Below, piece after piece: positions 11,981 through 23,841 of a DNA stretch of 64,000 nt (the first letter of the stretch is position 1; each line of letters begins with the position of its first letter). The DNA is from Taenia hydatigena (lineage: Eukaryota > Platyhelminthes > Cestoda > Cyclophyllidea > Taeniidae): assembly GCA_036345935.2 (NCBI GenBank), contig JADWOT020000001.1, positions 8,092,637-8,156,636 of the forward strand. The letters run 5' to 3'. A program made the position numbers and the translations under genes. The notes beneath the pieces are model-generated. The model saw only the letters and a program-made list of their open reading frames with translations, was not told the origin of the DNA and ran no database searches.

Positions 11981-13374
11981 AGGATGATGTTTGGGTTAAT
12001 AGGATGGTAAGTGGGTGCCTTCATCTGCTGCTAATGCCAACGGTTAAAGCAGTCCAATTATTCTCGAAACAGACTGTACCATTGCTATTTGTATGTTTTT
12101 CATCGTTGGGAAGGTAGTGGTTGGCCAACGTTTAATTACTGCTCGCTTCATTGTTGTAGTCCTATGTAGTCGGTGAGGAGGCAATTGCGTGTGATGTTCT
12201 CAATAGTAGATAAAGAGTGATCCCTTCTATTCATTATTCTAATAGACGGTTCTAATTGTTGCTGTTGTTGCGTTTAAAAGAAAGCATTTGACTCACAGTT
12301 GCCTACTATTTGTCATGTTGCTAGCGAAACCTTTTTTATTTCTCTCCCCCTATGCACTGCGTGCCAATGTGCTTATCCACACATCCGCCCAGTTAACAGA
12401 CCTACTCGTCTTATCAATGCATATTATGCTAACTGCTAATCCATCCATTAATTCCATTCCAGTTTTAGCGACGATTCTCGGTAACGTCTGCTCTATTTTA
12501 GTGTCGACTTTCTGGTTCTGACCACAGATTATGACACATTTCCTTTTGCTTTGGGAACCAATCAGAAAATTCCTAACTAACAAAACGTCAAATTGTGAAC
12601 GAACTTGGAATAAAAGCCGAAATTACAGTAATAATGCTCGCATGTGCCTCATCGTTGTACTCGTAACAAACGAGCATTTATTATACTGCAATATTAGCTT
12701 GCATGGCCTAAAAACGTTTTATTTTGGAATTGTTTCTCATTGTCAATGTCTTTTGTTCAAAGCATTGCCTTCACAGGTCAACCAGAACTACCGCACACTA
12801 ATTATAGTGTAACATTTGGGAGAAGAATACTAGCTTTTTTGAAGGAGCGTGTACCTACTACAGTGCCAATTGAACCATGCATTATTGCTAAGAACAGGCA
12901 GATAAAAATAAACAAATATCACCCAAAACGACTAGCAAGCATCAATGTGAATGGTCGCTCTAAACTTCCAATTCATTTTGAATGTAAATAACTTCAACAT
13001 TAGTGGCGAATTTGTGTGCTCTGTGTCATGCATTAACACGTTTCAGCAGCAAACCAGGTTTGTAATCTGGAAAGCGGTCTTATGCACCCATGCAATGAAT
13101 TGACTCCTGGCGCGGTGAAATGAAGTATTAGCATATTGCAACTACCTTTTACAAAATACTATATTCCCAAACAATGGCAGGGTGTGCGCTGCCGTCAGCT
13201 TTCCTAGCATCAAAACATTAAGGCGACTCTTAAATAGTATTATTGTCTGCGATCGGTTCAGATGTTCAGAATATGCGATAGAATCCATACGAGTGTAAAT
13301 TTTGAAGTCTTGCTCATAGTGGGCAGTCCAGAAAAGCTGTACTGAAAAACTATTTCATAACAAAGGGAACTCAC
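11981..13374. other. No supported gene
   Basis: Short ORFs on both strands overlap each other. No splice-bounded frame or repeat partner was found. Confidence 0.55.
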
Positions 13375-13490
13375 CCAGCAAACTTTTACTATCAGCCGTC
13401 GCCGACCCGCTTTCAAATACTTGGATCGATTGTCTGAACATGTGAGGAGGACTGTGTCTTCATCAACATCGTCATGGTGGGTTACTTCAT
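13375..13490 (-). CDS. Candidate internal exon, unknown
   Basis: The frame is bounded by a good acceptor (AAATTATTTCAG) and an ideal donor (TGCTGG|GTGAGT). It is 116 bp, entering in phase 1 and leaving in phase 0. The peptide is acidic at first (EVTHHDDVDEDTVLLTC) and then basic (SKYLKAGRRRLIVKVCW). No partner exon was found nearby that would fix the gene, and I recognise no family. Confidence 0.35.
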
Positions 13491-14278
13491 CTGAAATAAT
13501 TTCCAGCAATTGGGGCTACTGCACCGCCTCTGACTTGTCACTGGTCGCCGTAAGCACCAGCAGCAGAACTGTCGTGTTATGGCAAGGAAAGAGAAAAATT
13601 GGGAAACAAGTGAAAATGGGCCTAGCAAAACAGAAAACAGAATAGGAAACGAGGACTGGCAAACAAAGGTGGCATGATCGTGTTTCATTTTGTTTACACA
13701 GCGGACAAAATACTCCATGTAGGAAGCGCATGAGCCACAAGTTTTGTTTTGCTACCACGTTGAGTGCGATTATGAGAGCTCAGAGTAAACATCAACTGCC
13801 AGCAGCAAGTTGTCGTGTCAAACTCCAACTAGAGGGGATGGAATGTCATGCTTGATCAGGCGTTGGATTGAGATCGCGTCGCGGTGACAGCAATGGTGCA
13901 ATGACCTCATGGTTTGATTGGACGATTCAGTCAATGTTTGTGAGGGGTGGTTAAGGCGGCTTGCGGGGTTAGGCAAAGATTTCACAATTCAGCAATACAT
14001 AAGCCAGCTCCTGCCGCTGTGTATACGTATTCCTCACTCGTGACAGAGGTGACTATCGACGAATTGTCGAATTGCCCTGAAGCCATCGTCCTCGACATCT
14101 GTCAATATCACCCATTGAGGCACTTTTGCAATCTTTGTTCTGTGGTTCCCAGGTTGCAGTGGGTATTGCCCTCTCAGACGATATTTTAACAGCAGATCCG
14201 TCACTGGAATTGGCTGGATAAGCACATGTGCGAACTGCTATTACTGTGCAAGAACCCTCCAACTACTCGTCATGACAG

Positions 14279-14683
14279 ACGAAAGTCCCTGATTTACCGT
14301 TGGAATATCATGAAATTCTTTGCCGATACCCTCTACAAAATGATATCAGAAGGGATTTTTGTAGAGCAGAGATGCTTTTTTCCATTTTTGTCATGCTTGA
14401 TACAGAGTCGATGGTTTATGTGTACAATGAATGCTGTCTCGAGAGCATCAATAGGCATGACTCCATCTCCTCAATTTTCGACTCCAACTGCTTAAGATAC
14501 TTAACTGAATTCATCGAGAGAAACGACTTGAAAAACAATCGCGGCAGTTTCTTCGTTGGAAGCGCTATTGACCACCACCAAAAAGGTTTCGATGGTTTTC
14601 GGCCAGACTGGATTAAGTTGACCGACGTCACATTGTACGTATTTCACTGCCGAAACTGGGACAATGTTCGGCGTGACTAGAGG
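14279..14683 (+). CDS. Open frame of about 133 codons, possible decayed gene
   Basis: A stop-free plus-strand frame ending at TAG 14678-14680 has a plausible soluble composition: DLPLEYHEILCRYPLQND, NRHDSISSIFDSNCLRY, LTEFIERNDLKNNRG and GFDGFRPDWIKLTDVT. Immediately upstream (13970-14220), protein-like pieces lie in other frames, such as VTEVTIDELSNCPEAIVLD and then VGIALSDDILTADPSLEL. This would fit either a gene with small introns or a frameshifted relic. An antisense frame (14501-14821) is also long and runs into repeat R1, so the coding strand is uncertain. No family is recognised. Confidence 0.3.
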
Positions 14684-14689
14684 GGCATT

Positions 14690-14965
14690 GGAGGGTTTAT
14701 TGTCCACCCACAGACAATAGTCCTCGTCAGTGTGACCAATGGAGTGGCTGCGGAGCACAGCCGCTTGCACTGCGTGGATGAAGTGGTCCGTCAACAGAGT
14801 GTTCATTGCGACTAATTCCACAATCTTTTTCGTCGTTTTGCCCCTGATCTACATGCAGCTCACTGACTAGTATGTAACTAGTAATGATGCCAAGGAAACT
14901 TGGCATAATAAAGAAGTAATTTGTTCTCACGAGTCTAAACCTTATCTTCAATTCACGTGAAATTC
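14690..14965 (-). repeat. Repeat family R1, fragment A'
   Basis: This carries the middle R1 segment on the minus strand (TNYFFIMPSFLGI, then SYILVSELHVDQ and ISRNEHSV). It aligns with FFFIILGRLSNTTRYVLVSE in copy B. It is the piece that neighbouring copy A lacks, so A and A' may be one element broken and rearranged, or two separate insertions. The similarity fades at the low-coordinate side. Confidence 0.65.
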
Positions 14966-15044
14966 TCTCTTTTTCAACTCCTTAGTTTTTTGCTATATAG
15001 TTGATTCTTTTTCCGTTCCTGCTGGTGAGTCTTTTTGCCTTACG

Positions 15045-16330
15045 AAGACGTCCAATGTGTGCATAGAAGCCATAAGATATGGATTTGAAGTCTATATGCC
15101 TTCAATAACACGAAGATGGGGGTCGCTGAGTCACTCTTCCCTTCACTGTCTTCACTTTGTCACCCTATGCTTGCAGCAAAATTGGTGTGACCTTAGATAT
15201 TTTTTTCTTTTTCAGGAAACGGTTAGAATGTATTTACTTTAAACACGTTACCGGAAACATGTAAATTTACGCATTTGAGATGAGCTATGCTTAGATTATT
15301 GATAACACCATCGGCAGCATCATGAATGCACCTTGACTTTCGCAAGCAACTTCACCGCCTCTGTTTCATACTACCTTATTCAATATAGCAATGCATACTT
15401 GAAATAATGTGCAACCAAGTGCTGTGCGAAGGGGTGTGATGTGGTGGCATAGGAACCGACTGCCCGAAATAGCACAAATATGTAGAGGGGAGTGTAGAAG
15501 AATAAAGAGTTGCAAAGATGACAAGAGCAAAGTAGAGATGGGTGAAGTGCATCAAAGCGTATCACCAACCCTGGGCTTTCCACTTCTGCCACCGACGTGT
15601 GTACTAACCCAGACCAACGGAGAATAACCTCGACGGGGTGCCTAAACTTAGTGGCATCTACGCGCGCCTGTCGCTGACGTTCGTTCTCTCCATGCTAATT
15701 ACTACTTGACTCTCAGCTCTAACGACCACACACAGTCTATAGCTTCTCTTTTCTGTCATACCATCCCAGCCGCTCCCCCTTAAATCACTAATAGCATCAG
15801 CTCCTACAATGCTCGTTTAAGTGTTGCAGCAAGCACATTTCGTCTGTACAACTGCAAATGTACACTTTGAGATGTTCACACTGCTTGAGTCACTGACAGG
15901 ATTTTGTATTTTACTGAGCACTACGATTCGGGTGCTTACGCAAGAAGGAAGGGGATAAATCATCCACACGACTTGTGCTGACAAGTCTACCGCAAGTGCT
16001 ATAATCACTGCATCAGTGACGCGTGCGAATGCGCCTCCATCAGGAACTTTGTCCGCATTAGTGTATCATTGTCTTCTGTAAGATGCGGTCAATTGAACCT
16101 AATCGCGGTTGAAGGTTCTAACTCTCACATTTTAATTAGCCTGCTCTCTTTTCTTCGACATTTCATGATTCCATATATTCCATATGCTTAATGCCTTATC
16201 TGATTGCACCGCAGTTCATCTTCGCATTTGAGCCCCTTATCAGTGATTTTAGTCGTACCTCTCGCCCAGATGCTCATCATCCCATAAGAAATGCGGTTAG
16301 GTTACGATCATCAAGTGCACTAGCAAGTGT
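15045..16330 (-). repeat. Repeat family R1, copy A (internally deleted)
   Basis: It matches R1 copies B and C on the minus strand from a segment with RISYGMMSIWARG through a hydrophobic segment (AVIIALAVDLSAQ). It then jumps directly to KIQNPVSDSSSVNISK and continues into the non-coding core (core reverse-complement around 15409-15660) and the 3' tail. The middle part present in B, C and D is missing, so about 0.5 kb has been lost. Confidence 0.8.
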
Positions 16331-18349
16331 TAAAGCAAAATAGTTACACTGTTTCTTTGAAGGTATTCGATTTAGCGACAAATGTTTTGCAGCATTTTGA
16401 AGGTATTCAGTGAAGGGCTCTTTTTTTGATAATAAGCACGGCTAGGCAAAAATTCGGAGGCATGTCGTATTATCTCAAGAGACCGCACCATCTAGGCATA
16501 AATCAGCCACCAAAAGTGTAACTTTTAGCTTATGCCTCCTTAAGAGCATCCATTCAATATACTCAACTTTTATCACTCCTTTTGCTTTGTAAAACACATC
16601 GTTGGCTATCTAGCATGAACAGATTCGTGTTAACTTGCTGTGCGATTGGTGAACTTGCTCAAATCAAGATGACCCAGTGATTGGCTCGGCATGACCGAAA
16701 GTTTGGCCGTTTGACTCTCCTGATTCACATCTTTTTGATGAGGGTTGTTAGAGTCGAATAGATGCATTAATGGGGTGCCAACTACTATATCAGTGCTATC
16801 GGAGTCCAGAAAACTTGTGCTTATGCAAACAACTGCATAGATATGCTGCGTCGTTGATTGTTTGAACACGGCTATTTGAATACAGAGAATACGAAATTTC
16901 TTTTGATTTCCGTGATGATAAAGCTGTTACATGATATCAAAAGTTTTAATTGTAAAGCCTGGTCCACACTTTACTGTCTGGCTTAAAGTGACTTTCTCGC
17001 GATGACAAATAACTTGAAGCCAAGCCTGCTTGTGCTTCAGGGAAGTGTTGGGGTGTAAGTGTAGCATCTGAAGACTTTCTTAAGACAAAGGACAAGGGGT
17101 GCACAACCGAAATGCAGAGCAGCTTCGGCGAAGGGTCTACTGCCACGACTTAGAGATTCATGTCGCTAATAAGATCTAAAATAAAGGAGTCAGTAGAACT
17201 GACAAAACTAAAAGAAAGAGTTGTGATGAGGCAACTACTACTCCGAACTCTTCCCTACCGAGCGAAATGCCGTTCGCAATAAACCAAAAGAAGAAGGCGG
17301 TTTTAAATTAGTACAATTTTTATTTTTGGCTACGAACAGGTGTTATGCTTTAGAAGTGCCGTTATGCGATAGCGGCAAGGTAAGTGAGACTCGCATCATC
17401 ATGGCGAAATTCCCATGCCAAATCCCATTGTCAACTTAATTGACAATTTTATTTTGCAACGCCACTTCCTTTCGTTCAGACCCAACTCATTCCAAATGAA
17501 TCGCTTATTTGACAAAAAGTGTGCGGACTAAACATGGCTTGTAAATTTCACTTAACGATTGATTAAGTGAGATACAACTACCCTTGCATACCCACTGGAC
17601 TGATGCATAGAGTGATTATAGACGCGATGAAGTCCTCTTTGGCTCATTGTAAGCACCATGGCTTTTTTCTTGATCTTTGAACAGCTGCTGTTTTGAACCC
17701 CTTTATGCACACCACAGCTGTCCGCAGACATCTGTGCGCTTGCTCTAGTGAGCCACATCTGCTATTGTGAGTGCAGCATGCGTTAACGCATGACCTGAGT
17801 AGCTACGATCGTGCCTCGACCACCAGGTACTGACTTATCGCCCATGTGATGGTTGCATAGATCTCATACCTTCGAGGCCATTTGGTGGTCACGGCGCTGA
17901 GGGGGTAGGTGTTCGTCTAGATGAGCCATCAGATTTCATATTGTGGTTGCCGCCTAGGGTCAATCAGTGTTTTTAAATACTGAGGCGGTGAGTGGTCAGC
18001 GTGTAGAGGGCAGTTCAAATATAATTCGCTTTGCTGTAAAACAAGAGGTATCTTACCGTTATATGGAAGGATCCTTTTAGCCCCGTTTATTGAGGCATTA
18101 CTTTCATCCTTACAGCACGAACATTATCCTTCCCCATTTCCATCTTTCCATCTTAGGCTTTTTTGATACGACCTACTTACAAGACAATCTGAGCTTGAAG
18201 GACAATTTGTTGGAGCCAGGAAATCAGTGCATATGCTACTCATTTCCAAATTAGGCTTTGACTAACAAAGACGGTCCGCTACTTACCACCTCGATTATCA
18301 CTCCTCTCGAGTACCTTAATACTCCTTTGGTTGGTGTAAGCTGAAGACA
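16331..18349. other. No supported gene
   Basis: The only exon-like spot is about 17321-17384 on the plus strand (LATNRCYALEVPLCDSGK running into an AAG|GTAAGT donor). It is too short to call. The rest shows nothing. Confidence 0.5.
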
Positions 18350-18449
18350 NNNNNNNNNNNNNNNNNNNNNNNNNNNNNNNNNNNNNNNNNNNNNNNNNNN
18401 NNNNNNNNNNNNNNNNNNNNNNNNNNNNNNNNNNNNNNNNNNNNNNNNN
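18350..18449. other. Assembly gap of 100 N
   Basis: A run of exactly 100 N. The round length suggests a scaffolding placeholder of unknown true size. Any exon model crossing it is unsafe. Confidence 0.99.
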
Positions 18450-18679
18450 TGTTGAGGCTAAAATGGAATCCATTATAGTAATTTGAACTCGTCATGGGGT
18501 AATAGGTGAGGCCTTAGTAAGTGCGTAGCACCTTACTGCCACTCTACCTTAGTAAAAATATCCACCCAAGTTTAGGAGCACTCCAAACATATCATTAAGG
18601 CTAACCGTAAGTTGAGGATGATCCTATCATCTTGATTGGAATGGAGATGATGGAGTAGCTATGACCTGCTTTTACATAC

Positions 18680-18797
18680 CGTAATCATAATAGACGCTTT
18701 GTAGTCCATTTGGACCCAGTGTAGGGCCCATTTCCCCACTTCCGAAACCGTCATCTTGTATTGCATTAACATGTTGTGTGGCGACAAAACTTCCATT
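18680..18797 (-). CDS. Candidate internal exon, two possible frames
   Basis: A 118-bp minus-strand segment lies between an acceptor (TTAATTGCAG) and a donor (TTACG|GTATGT). One frame gives a glycine-rich peptide containing DDGFGSGEMGPTLGP and NGLQSVYYDYG. Another gives LSPHNMLMQYKMTVSEVG and then WALHWVQMDYKASIM. Both are free of stops, so the frame cannot be chosen. A potential GTGAGT donor lies 58 bp upstream of the acceptor, so a short intron is also possible. It sits 230 bp from the assembly gap. Confidence 0.28.
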
Positions 18798-19490
18798 CTG
18801 CAATTAATTGAACCCGGAGCCCAATTGATGTCTTCTTGTTTGTCGGTGTACTCACCGAATTCTAACAGTAATTCCAGCTCTCCCATGTTGATCAATACGC
18901 TGATGCTGCCGTGTGATACTACTTTGTACCCTTTCAGTAGGGCATTTAAGAGAAGTCCAAATCCTACCACAAGTGTCGACAGCACAGGGCATCAAGTGCG
19001 TCATGATGGTAAATATCATCCTGACATTCAACTGCAAAACGAAGCTTAACAGTGAGTAGATTTCATGGACACAAAGGCAGCATACCACTGTTACGTCCGC
19101 TAGTGCATGTGAAACTCAAATCCAGTCCTATCATTTCCGCAGCCCACTAAGCAAGGGAGGAAGTAGTCAATTAGACAGTCAGTCGATGCACTAAGTTGAT
19201 TTTGTCATTTGAGCTTTGACTATTATGCTAAGCATTCTCTGCGTGGTGATGATGAGCGACACTGCGAAGTTTTTTATAGCACTAGAGACACCACGCATAT
19301 TTGCCCTTAATACCTCCTCTTTGTATGTAGACAGTGAAATCGGACTTATCCTCGAAGCATTCAGGCTAGGTGTGAAGTCTGACCATAGAAGGCAATTGCA
19401 TTTGGCGAGCCTCACTTCGTGACTTCATAGACACCGATGAAGGGAAGGCGGGTCCCGTTCTAATCAGTGCCTCTTGTCAACTTTTTTTGC

Positions 19491-19767
19491 AGAAGATTAC
19501 TCTTGAATGGACCAGTGCCAGTCACTTATGCTTTTGCTTTCGAATGATGATACCGATGCCTTTGCTGCTGACGCCCAATTGAGATGCTCTACATCCGCCA
19601 TCAAACCCATCATCGCCCACTCAAGGTAAGTGTCCACCATAACACAAAGTCCTACATTCCTCTTCTGCCTGCTATTGCAGGTGAGGGGAGGATTTGTTAC
19701 CCCTCTGCTCTTCTCGTCGTGTGATTCGAAGATCATTCCAATGGCACTGAAATCAATCGCTGTCTAA
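19491..19767 (+). CDS. Possible short two-exon gene with a 62-63 bp intron
   Basis: A strong acceptor (ACTTTTTTTGCAG) at about 19491 precedes ATG at 19506. The frame MDQCQSLMLLLSNDDTDAFA runs through SAIKPIIAHSR to a strong donor (TCAAG|GTAAGT). The intron has a good pyrimidine tract. Using the second of two nearby AGs, exon two reads GGFVTPLLFSSCDSKI and stops with TAA at about 19767, for some 68 codons in total. A 79-codon minus-strand ORF overlaps the same bases, so the strand is unproven. The function is unknown. Confidence 0.22.
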
Positions 19768-21039
19768 AATGAGAAGGAGAGAAGGAAGACTAAGAAAGAG
19801 CAATGAACTGGAGTGGAATGAAACATGTGAGAGTGACACAATGCAGAGGAAACAAAGGCAAAACAAGTGATGAGGCAATAATTTAGTGACACATTGCATT
19901 GTAGTTGGGTAATGTGTCACATTCCATGTACTAATACTGCTGCATCTTTCTTACTTACTGTTACACTCGGACGTGTGCAAGTGACTTGATTCGGTCTTTT
20001 GAGACCGCTGTTTCCATTTGAGCTTGTGTGGACCATGGACACTTTGTTTGGCTCTCTGTATAACCGCTTGCATTTTCAAAAGATTTTTACAAATGGTTTT
20101 GAGTTACTTGAGCTCTAAGTAGAGATACTGTTCTATTAAAAGCTGTCGAGAGCGTTGAATATGGGTCTGCCTTACTTCACATAGGAAATTATGAGTCGTT
20201 TTTACTACCCTCGTTGCTTCTCTTCAAGTTGCCACTTTTGTCATTGAAAACATTTAAGCATAATCAACCTATGGAATTGTATATCATGCATATAACAAAT
20301 TGGTATGCGCCTCTTCTTATAAAACACATGTGTGTTCAATACCATGACTTCAACGGAAAGCACAAGACTTAACCTCTTTACTGAACACTATAGCAATACA
20401 TACGAATTCCCAATAAGGATGTGTTCATGATGCCTCCTCTATCATACCATAGCGTAGGCAACGACTCGTGTAATGGAGTACATAGAATGCGGCATAGCAC
20501 TATTAGACTATGGATAGTGTGAGCTATACCAGTAGTGGGGCCTAGACGACACACTTCTGGAATTGAATAAGAAGTGACTTGCCCGAAGAATGAACAACCG
20601 ACTTTTGCGTCTGATCCCATCCAAAGATAAAATGAAACAAAACATAAATAACTAAGAGTTTTCACAAAATTTGGATGCATGCATTTGCTTAGTGATGGAT
20701 TTAAATTCAAAATGCTCCATGAAATTTAATCACATGGTCATGTATTTTAAGCAAAATGTTAAATATGTTGCTTAAGAACAAAAATGAACAAGAAAAAAGG
20801 TTTGTACTTTTTAGGGCACGATTCAACTTTGAATCGCATATTTTGCTAAGTGAAACAAGTTTTTAAGTTAATCAATTTGCTTATCACCTTCAAGGTTATA
20901 AGCGGTAACTGCTTTCCACTTTGTTGCTACACTACAATGCCATGGCTTTGGTAAATGTGAGCCACATATTCTTAAGACTTAGCACAATTACTGGGGATGA
21001 CTTGGTGAAAATGACTTTGCTATGTGTGAATTTCACAAG
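19768..21039. other. No supported gene; one signal-peptide-like ORF
   Basis: A minus-strand ORF of 110 codons (20378-20710) has a hydrophobic start (TLSYLCFVSFYLWMGSDA) like a secretion signal, followed by cysteines. No other evidence supports it, so I leave it uncalled. Confidence 0.5.
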
Positions 21040-21143
21040 AATGCAACGCGTCTGAGTGTGGGATAATTTGCGAAGAATGTGCTCTTCGAGGATTGATGTG
21101 GAATCGAAATCCTGCTGTTGGCATTATTTCGCACAAAACTCAG
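21040..21143 (+). CDS. Candidate exon with a CxxxxCxxxCxxC cysteine cluster
   Basis: The open frame lies between an acceptor-like TTCACAAG and a strong donor (CAG|GTAAGG). It enters in phase 1 and leaves in phase 0. It encodes CNASECGIICEECALRGLMW and continues with NRNPAVGIISHKTQ. Four cysteines spaced 4-3-2 residues apart, followed by hydrophobic residues, recall half of a treble-clef or RING-like zinc-binding fold. That assignment is only a resemblance. The phase matches the candidate last exon at 23126. Confidence 0.3.
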
Positions 21144-21939
21144 GTAAGGCTAAATTACATTGCATACTTTCTTAACATGCCCCTAATGCATAAAATCATC
21201 TTTGCTCCTTATTCTTATGATTTTAATCATTAATACGCAGTAACATTGCTCCATGCAAAATGCTACAATGTTCGCATCTGCACATTATATTTAGAATATT
21301 CGTGGATTTTAGTTGCTTGTCAGCTGCAGTGTTGCAGTCAGAAGCCTTCGAGACAAAGAAAGAGAGGACTTAACCACGAAAGAGCTATCCATTTGCGTTC
21401 CACTACCATCGAATACATCTGAATGTGATTGTGTTGTTACTGGTGGTTAAGGTCAATGCATGTTCAAGGTAGTACACGTGTGAAACAACGGCAAATTATC
21501 CCTAAGCGCTGTGCTCCATGCTTTGGAAGCGATCCTGATAAGGCTCCGGCTGATGGCTTACTACGGTACCAAAAAGCAAAGTCTCCTGTTAAGCTACATC
21601 ATTTTGTCTTACAACTGTGCAATGGGTGTAATTTGACTATTATAGCAGAAAAGATTCGAATGCTAACTTTACTATGCTACATGTTTTAATCTAAAACTAA
21701 TTTAAATTAAGAATCAAATGTTAGTTTACTTCCGTTCCAACGAAGTGCAGTTCCATTGTGAGACTTCTAATAGTTAGGAATGACCGCATTGCAATGCGAA
21801 TGAATTCGATACGAAAGCTGAGCTAGCATGAACACATAGCTGCAATCCATTTACCTGGTTTTATTTGTAACTATTCAATGTTGTACTCAGCTACGATATT
21901 TTTCGTGTTTTACGGTAAGAACTTAGACCTGGTTGATAG

Positions 21940-22770
21940 TTGAAGGGCCCATTTTGGCAAAGATAGCTGAAATAACACAAGTCTGTGGAGCTGCGCCACA
22001 TTATATTCATTTAGCTTCCCAATCTATCAGAATTATGCCATAGCAGCTTTTTCAGTATAGTAATCATTTGAGACAGTCCTTGTACTAATGTGTATAAATT
22101 AAGCATTAGCCGATGCTAAGAGCACAAAAGTTGGCACAAAAGTTATAGTGCACGGATGCGCACACTCAAAAAATCGGGTTTCTTTGTGAATAGAAGTGAC
22201 TTAACTGAAGAGTCAGATGCATGTTTTATTATATAAATGCTTATAGCAGGGGAACAGAGCAAAATATTTTTCTCTCTCTTTTGATCCTAAATTGATCAGA
22301 AATAAACTTGGTACTTTGCTTCCTGCTACAATCGCTTGAGGCATTTCTTGTTACAAAAGCTGACAATTTTGGTGTGTCTAATGTAAAGGAAGCCCATTTT
22401 GGCAGAGGAAATTGAGATAGCACAAACATGTGCAACTTTGCCCCAGAATTCATCTATGTCAGGACTTAGTAGCAGAATCTTTACTGTAATTGCTCGTAGC
22501 TGTTCGCACTTAACGATCCCGTAATTTCAGTGTAGCCGAAGCATAATGACCATGTTGTGGCGAGGAAATCAGGAATAGCAGAGACAGGGAGCTTTTTTAT
22601 TTTGTTCCTCATTGTCCCAAAATAGATCAGAATCTTATATGAGTACCTCATCCCCTCCTGTGAGTTTTCGTTATAAAATCAAACAATGTAGGTATGACCG
22701 ATGTGTAGGCTAAAATGGCGATTGTCTACATTGGAAAAGAGAACTGAGAATGAGCAATTATGAAGGAAAA
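21940..22770 (+). repeat. Diverged tandem array R5, period about 150 bp
   Basis: Similar blocks recur near 21949, 22392, 22552 and 22702 (forms of CCCATTTTGGC...GAAAT..GATAGCACA) and again as A..ATAGATCAGAAT/AAATTGATCAGAAA/AATCTATCAGAAT near 22020, 22292 and 22622. The spacing is consistent with multiples of about 150 bp, with some units too decayed to follow. The array has no open frame and lies inside the proposed intron 21144-23125. Confidence 0.4.
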
Positions 22771-23125
22771 GAATGCACAAATGAGATGGGTTTGTGCACT
22801 AATGGCAAAGTTTGAATGTTTTAGGTTTGAACAATGAATATGAGGATATATGGTAATATGGGACGAAGAGAGGAAAGTTGATTAGAGTAAATGGGGCAGT
22901 GTGTATTTTAAAAAGAATGAAATGCTTGATGGTGTAGAAACTTACTTCATGCTTTCCCCAAAGTTGTCTTTCTTTCTCATAAATGGCATTAATTCAATGA
23001 TTTACTTCTTCCATACCTACTTTTGTTTTCTATTCCTTCTTATCCATGATCCATCCATGTGCCGCTCTCACCTCGATTCCAAATTTTGCCATATTTGCGT
23101 TTCTTATTTAAAGTTTCCTTTTCAG

Positions 23126-23236
23126 TGGCATCACAATGAGAGGGGATTCTATGTAGATGTGGTGAAATCACTGGAAGCATTTAAGCGCAGACCACCCTCA
23201 CCTGCTTGCGCGCTGGCGCTCTTAAACAACTATTGA
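23126..23236 (+). CDS. Candidate terminal exon, unknown
   Basis: A textbook acceptor (TTTCCTTTTCAG) is followed by a 36-codon frame ending in TGA at 23234-23236. It begins WHHNERGFYVDVVKSLEAF and ends in a proline- and alanine-rich tail (PPSPACALALLNNY). It enters in phase 0 and so can join the cysteine-cluster exon at 21040-21143 through an intron of about 2 kb that contains tandem array R5. I recognise no family. Confidence 0.33.
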   Translation, partial: WHHNERGFYVDVVKSLEAFKRRPPSPACALALLNNY

Positions 23237-23682
23237 TGGTGAAGCAAGCTTTTGCATGATGTTATTCACCTGGAAGGTGAAAAGAGCGGCTTATTTTCGG
23301 ATATCTCTATCAATTTATGCAATCATGCTACAGGACATAGGAAACGAAAGCGGATTTGTTACCAACCAAGAAAATGGTAAAGAAGGCTCGAAGATTCTCT
23401 CCCACGTCATTTTTGTGATCATTGGTTAGGGAAATCCTATAAGGGAGTTGACAGCATCGTAGTCCTGTTATCAGACTCGGATCAAGTCTATACAACCTTT
23501 TCCAGCACCTTTCTATTTTCCGCCTGTATGAATCTTTGCACTGCGGTCAAACCAACGACATGACGTGTTTTCAGGGTATCATTCGGATTTTCCAAGGAAC
23601 TCTCAATCAACCAGCATTGTTTCCCACTCAATGCATGCTGCAATTCATTCAGTTGCCTGGTAGAACTGTTGTACGAGAATTT

Positions 23683-23841
23683 TCAACTCGAATCGCACCA
23701 CTTGCGATCCGTGGGAAAATACACGGTAGTGACCACATCCAAGTACAGATTCATAACTTCATCTACATCTTCATCTGCCTTGATCGACATCGATTTAACT
23801 AGCCTAGTAGATCCACCCCTACCTAGCGTGAAATCTGCCAT
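23683..23841 (-). CDS. Small ORF, 52 codons, unknown
   Basis: A minus-strand ATG-to-TGA frame of 52 codons begins MADFTLGRGGSTRLVKS. It has an acidic run (KADEDVDEVMNLYLDVV) and ends DRKWCDSS. After the stop the same frame stays open for about 60 more codons. It shares the LYLDV string with the minus-strand ORF at 10.8 kb. It could be a decayed exon or chance. The plus strand is also open here in a serine-rich frame that looks less convincing. Confidence 0.22.
   Translation of the reverse strand: MADFTLGRGGSTRLVKSMSIKADEDVDEVMNLYLDVVTTVYFPTDRKWCDSS

Noticed and set aside
20378..20710. 110-codon minus-strand ORF with a signal-peptide-like start
   Set aside because: It was considered as a small secreted protein, but has no splice, start-context or homology support beyond one hydrophobic stretch.
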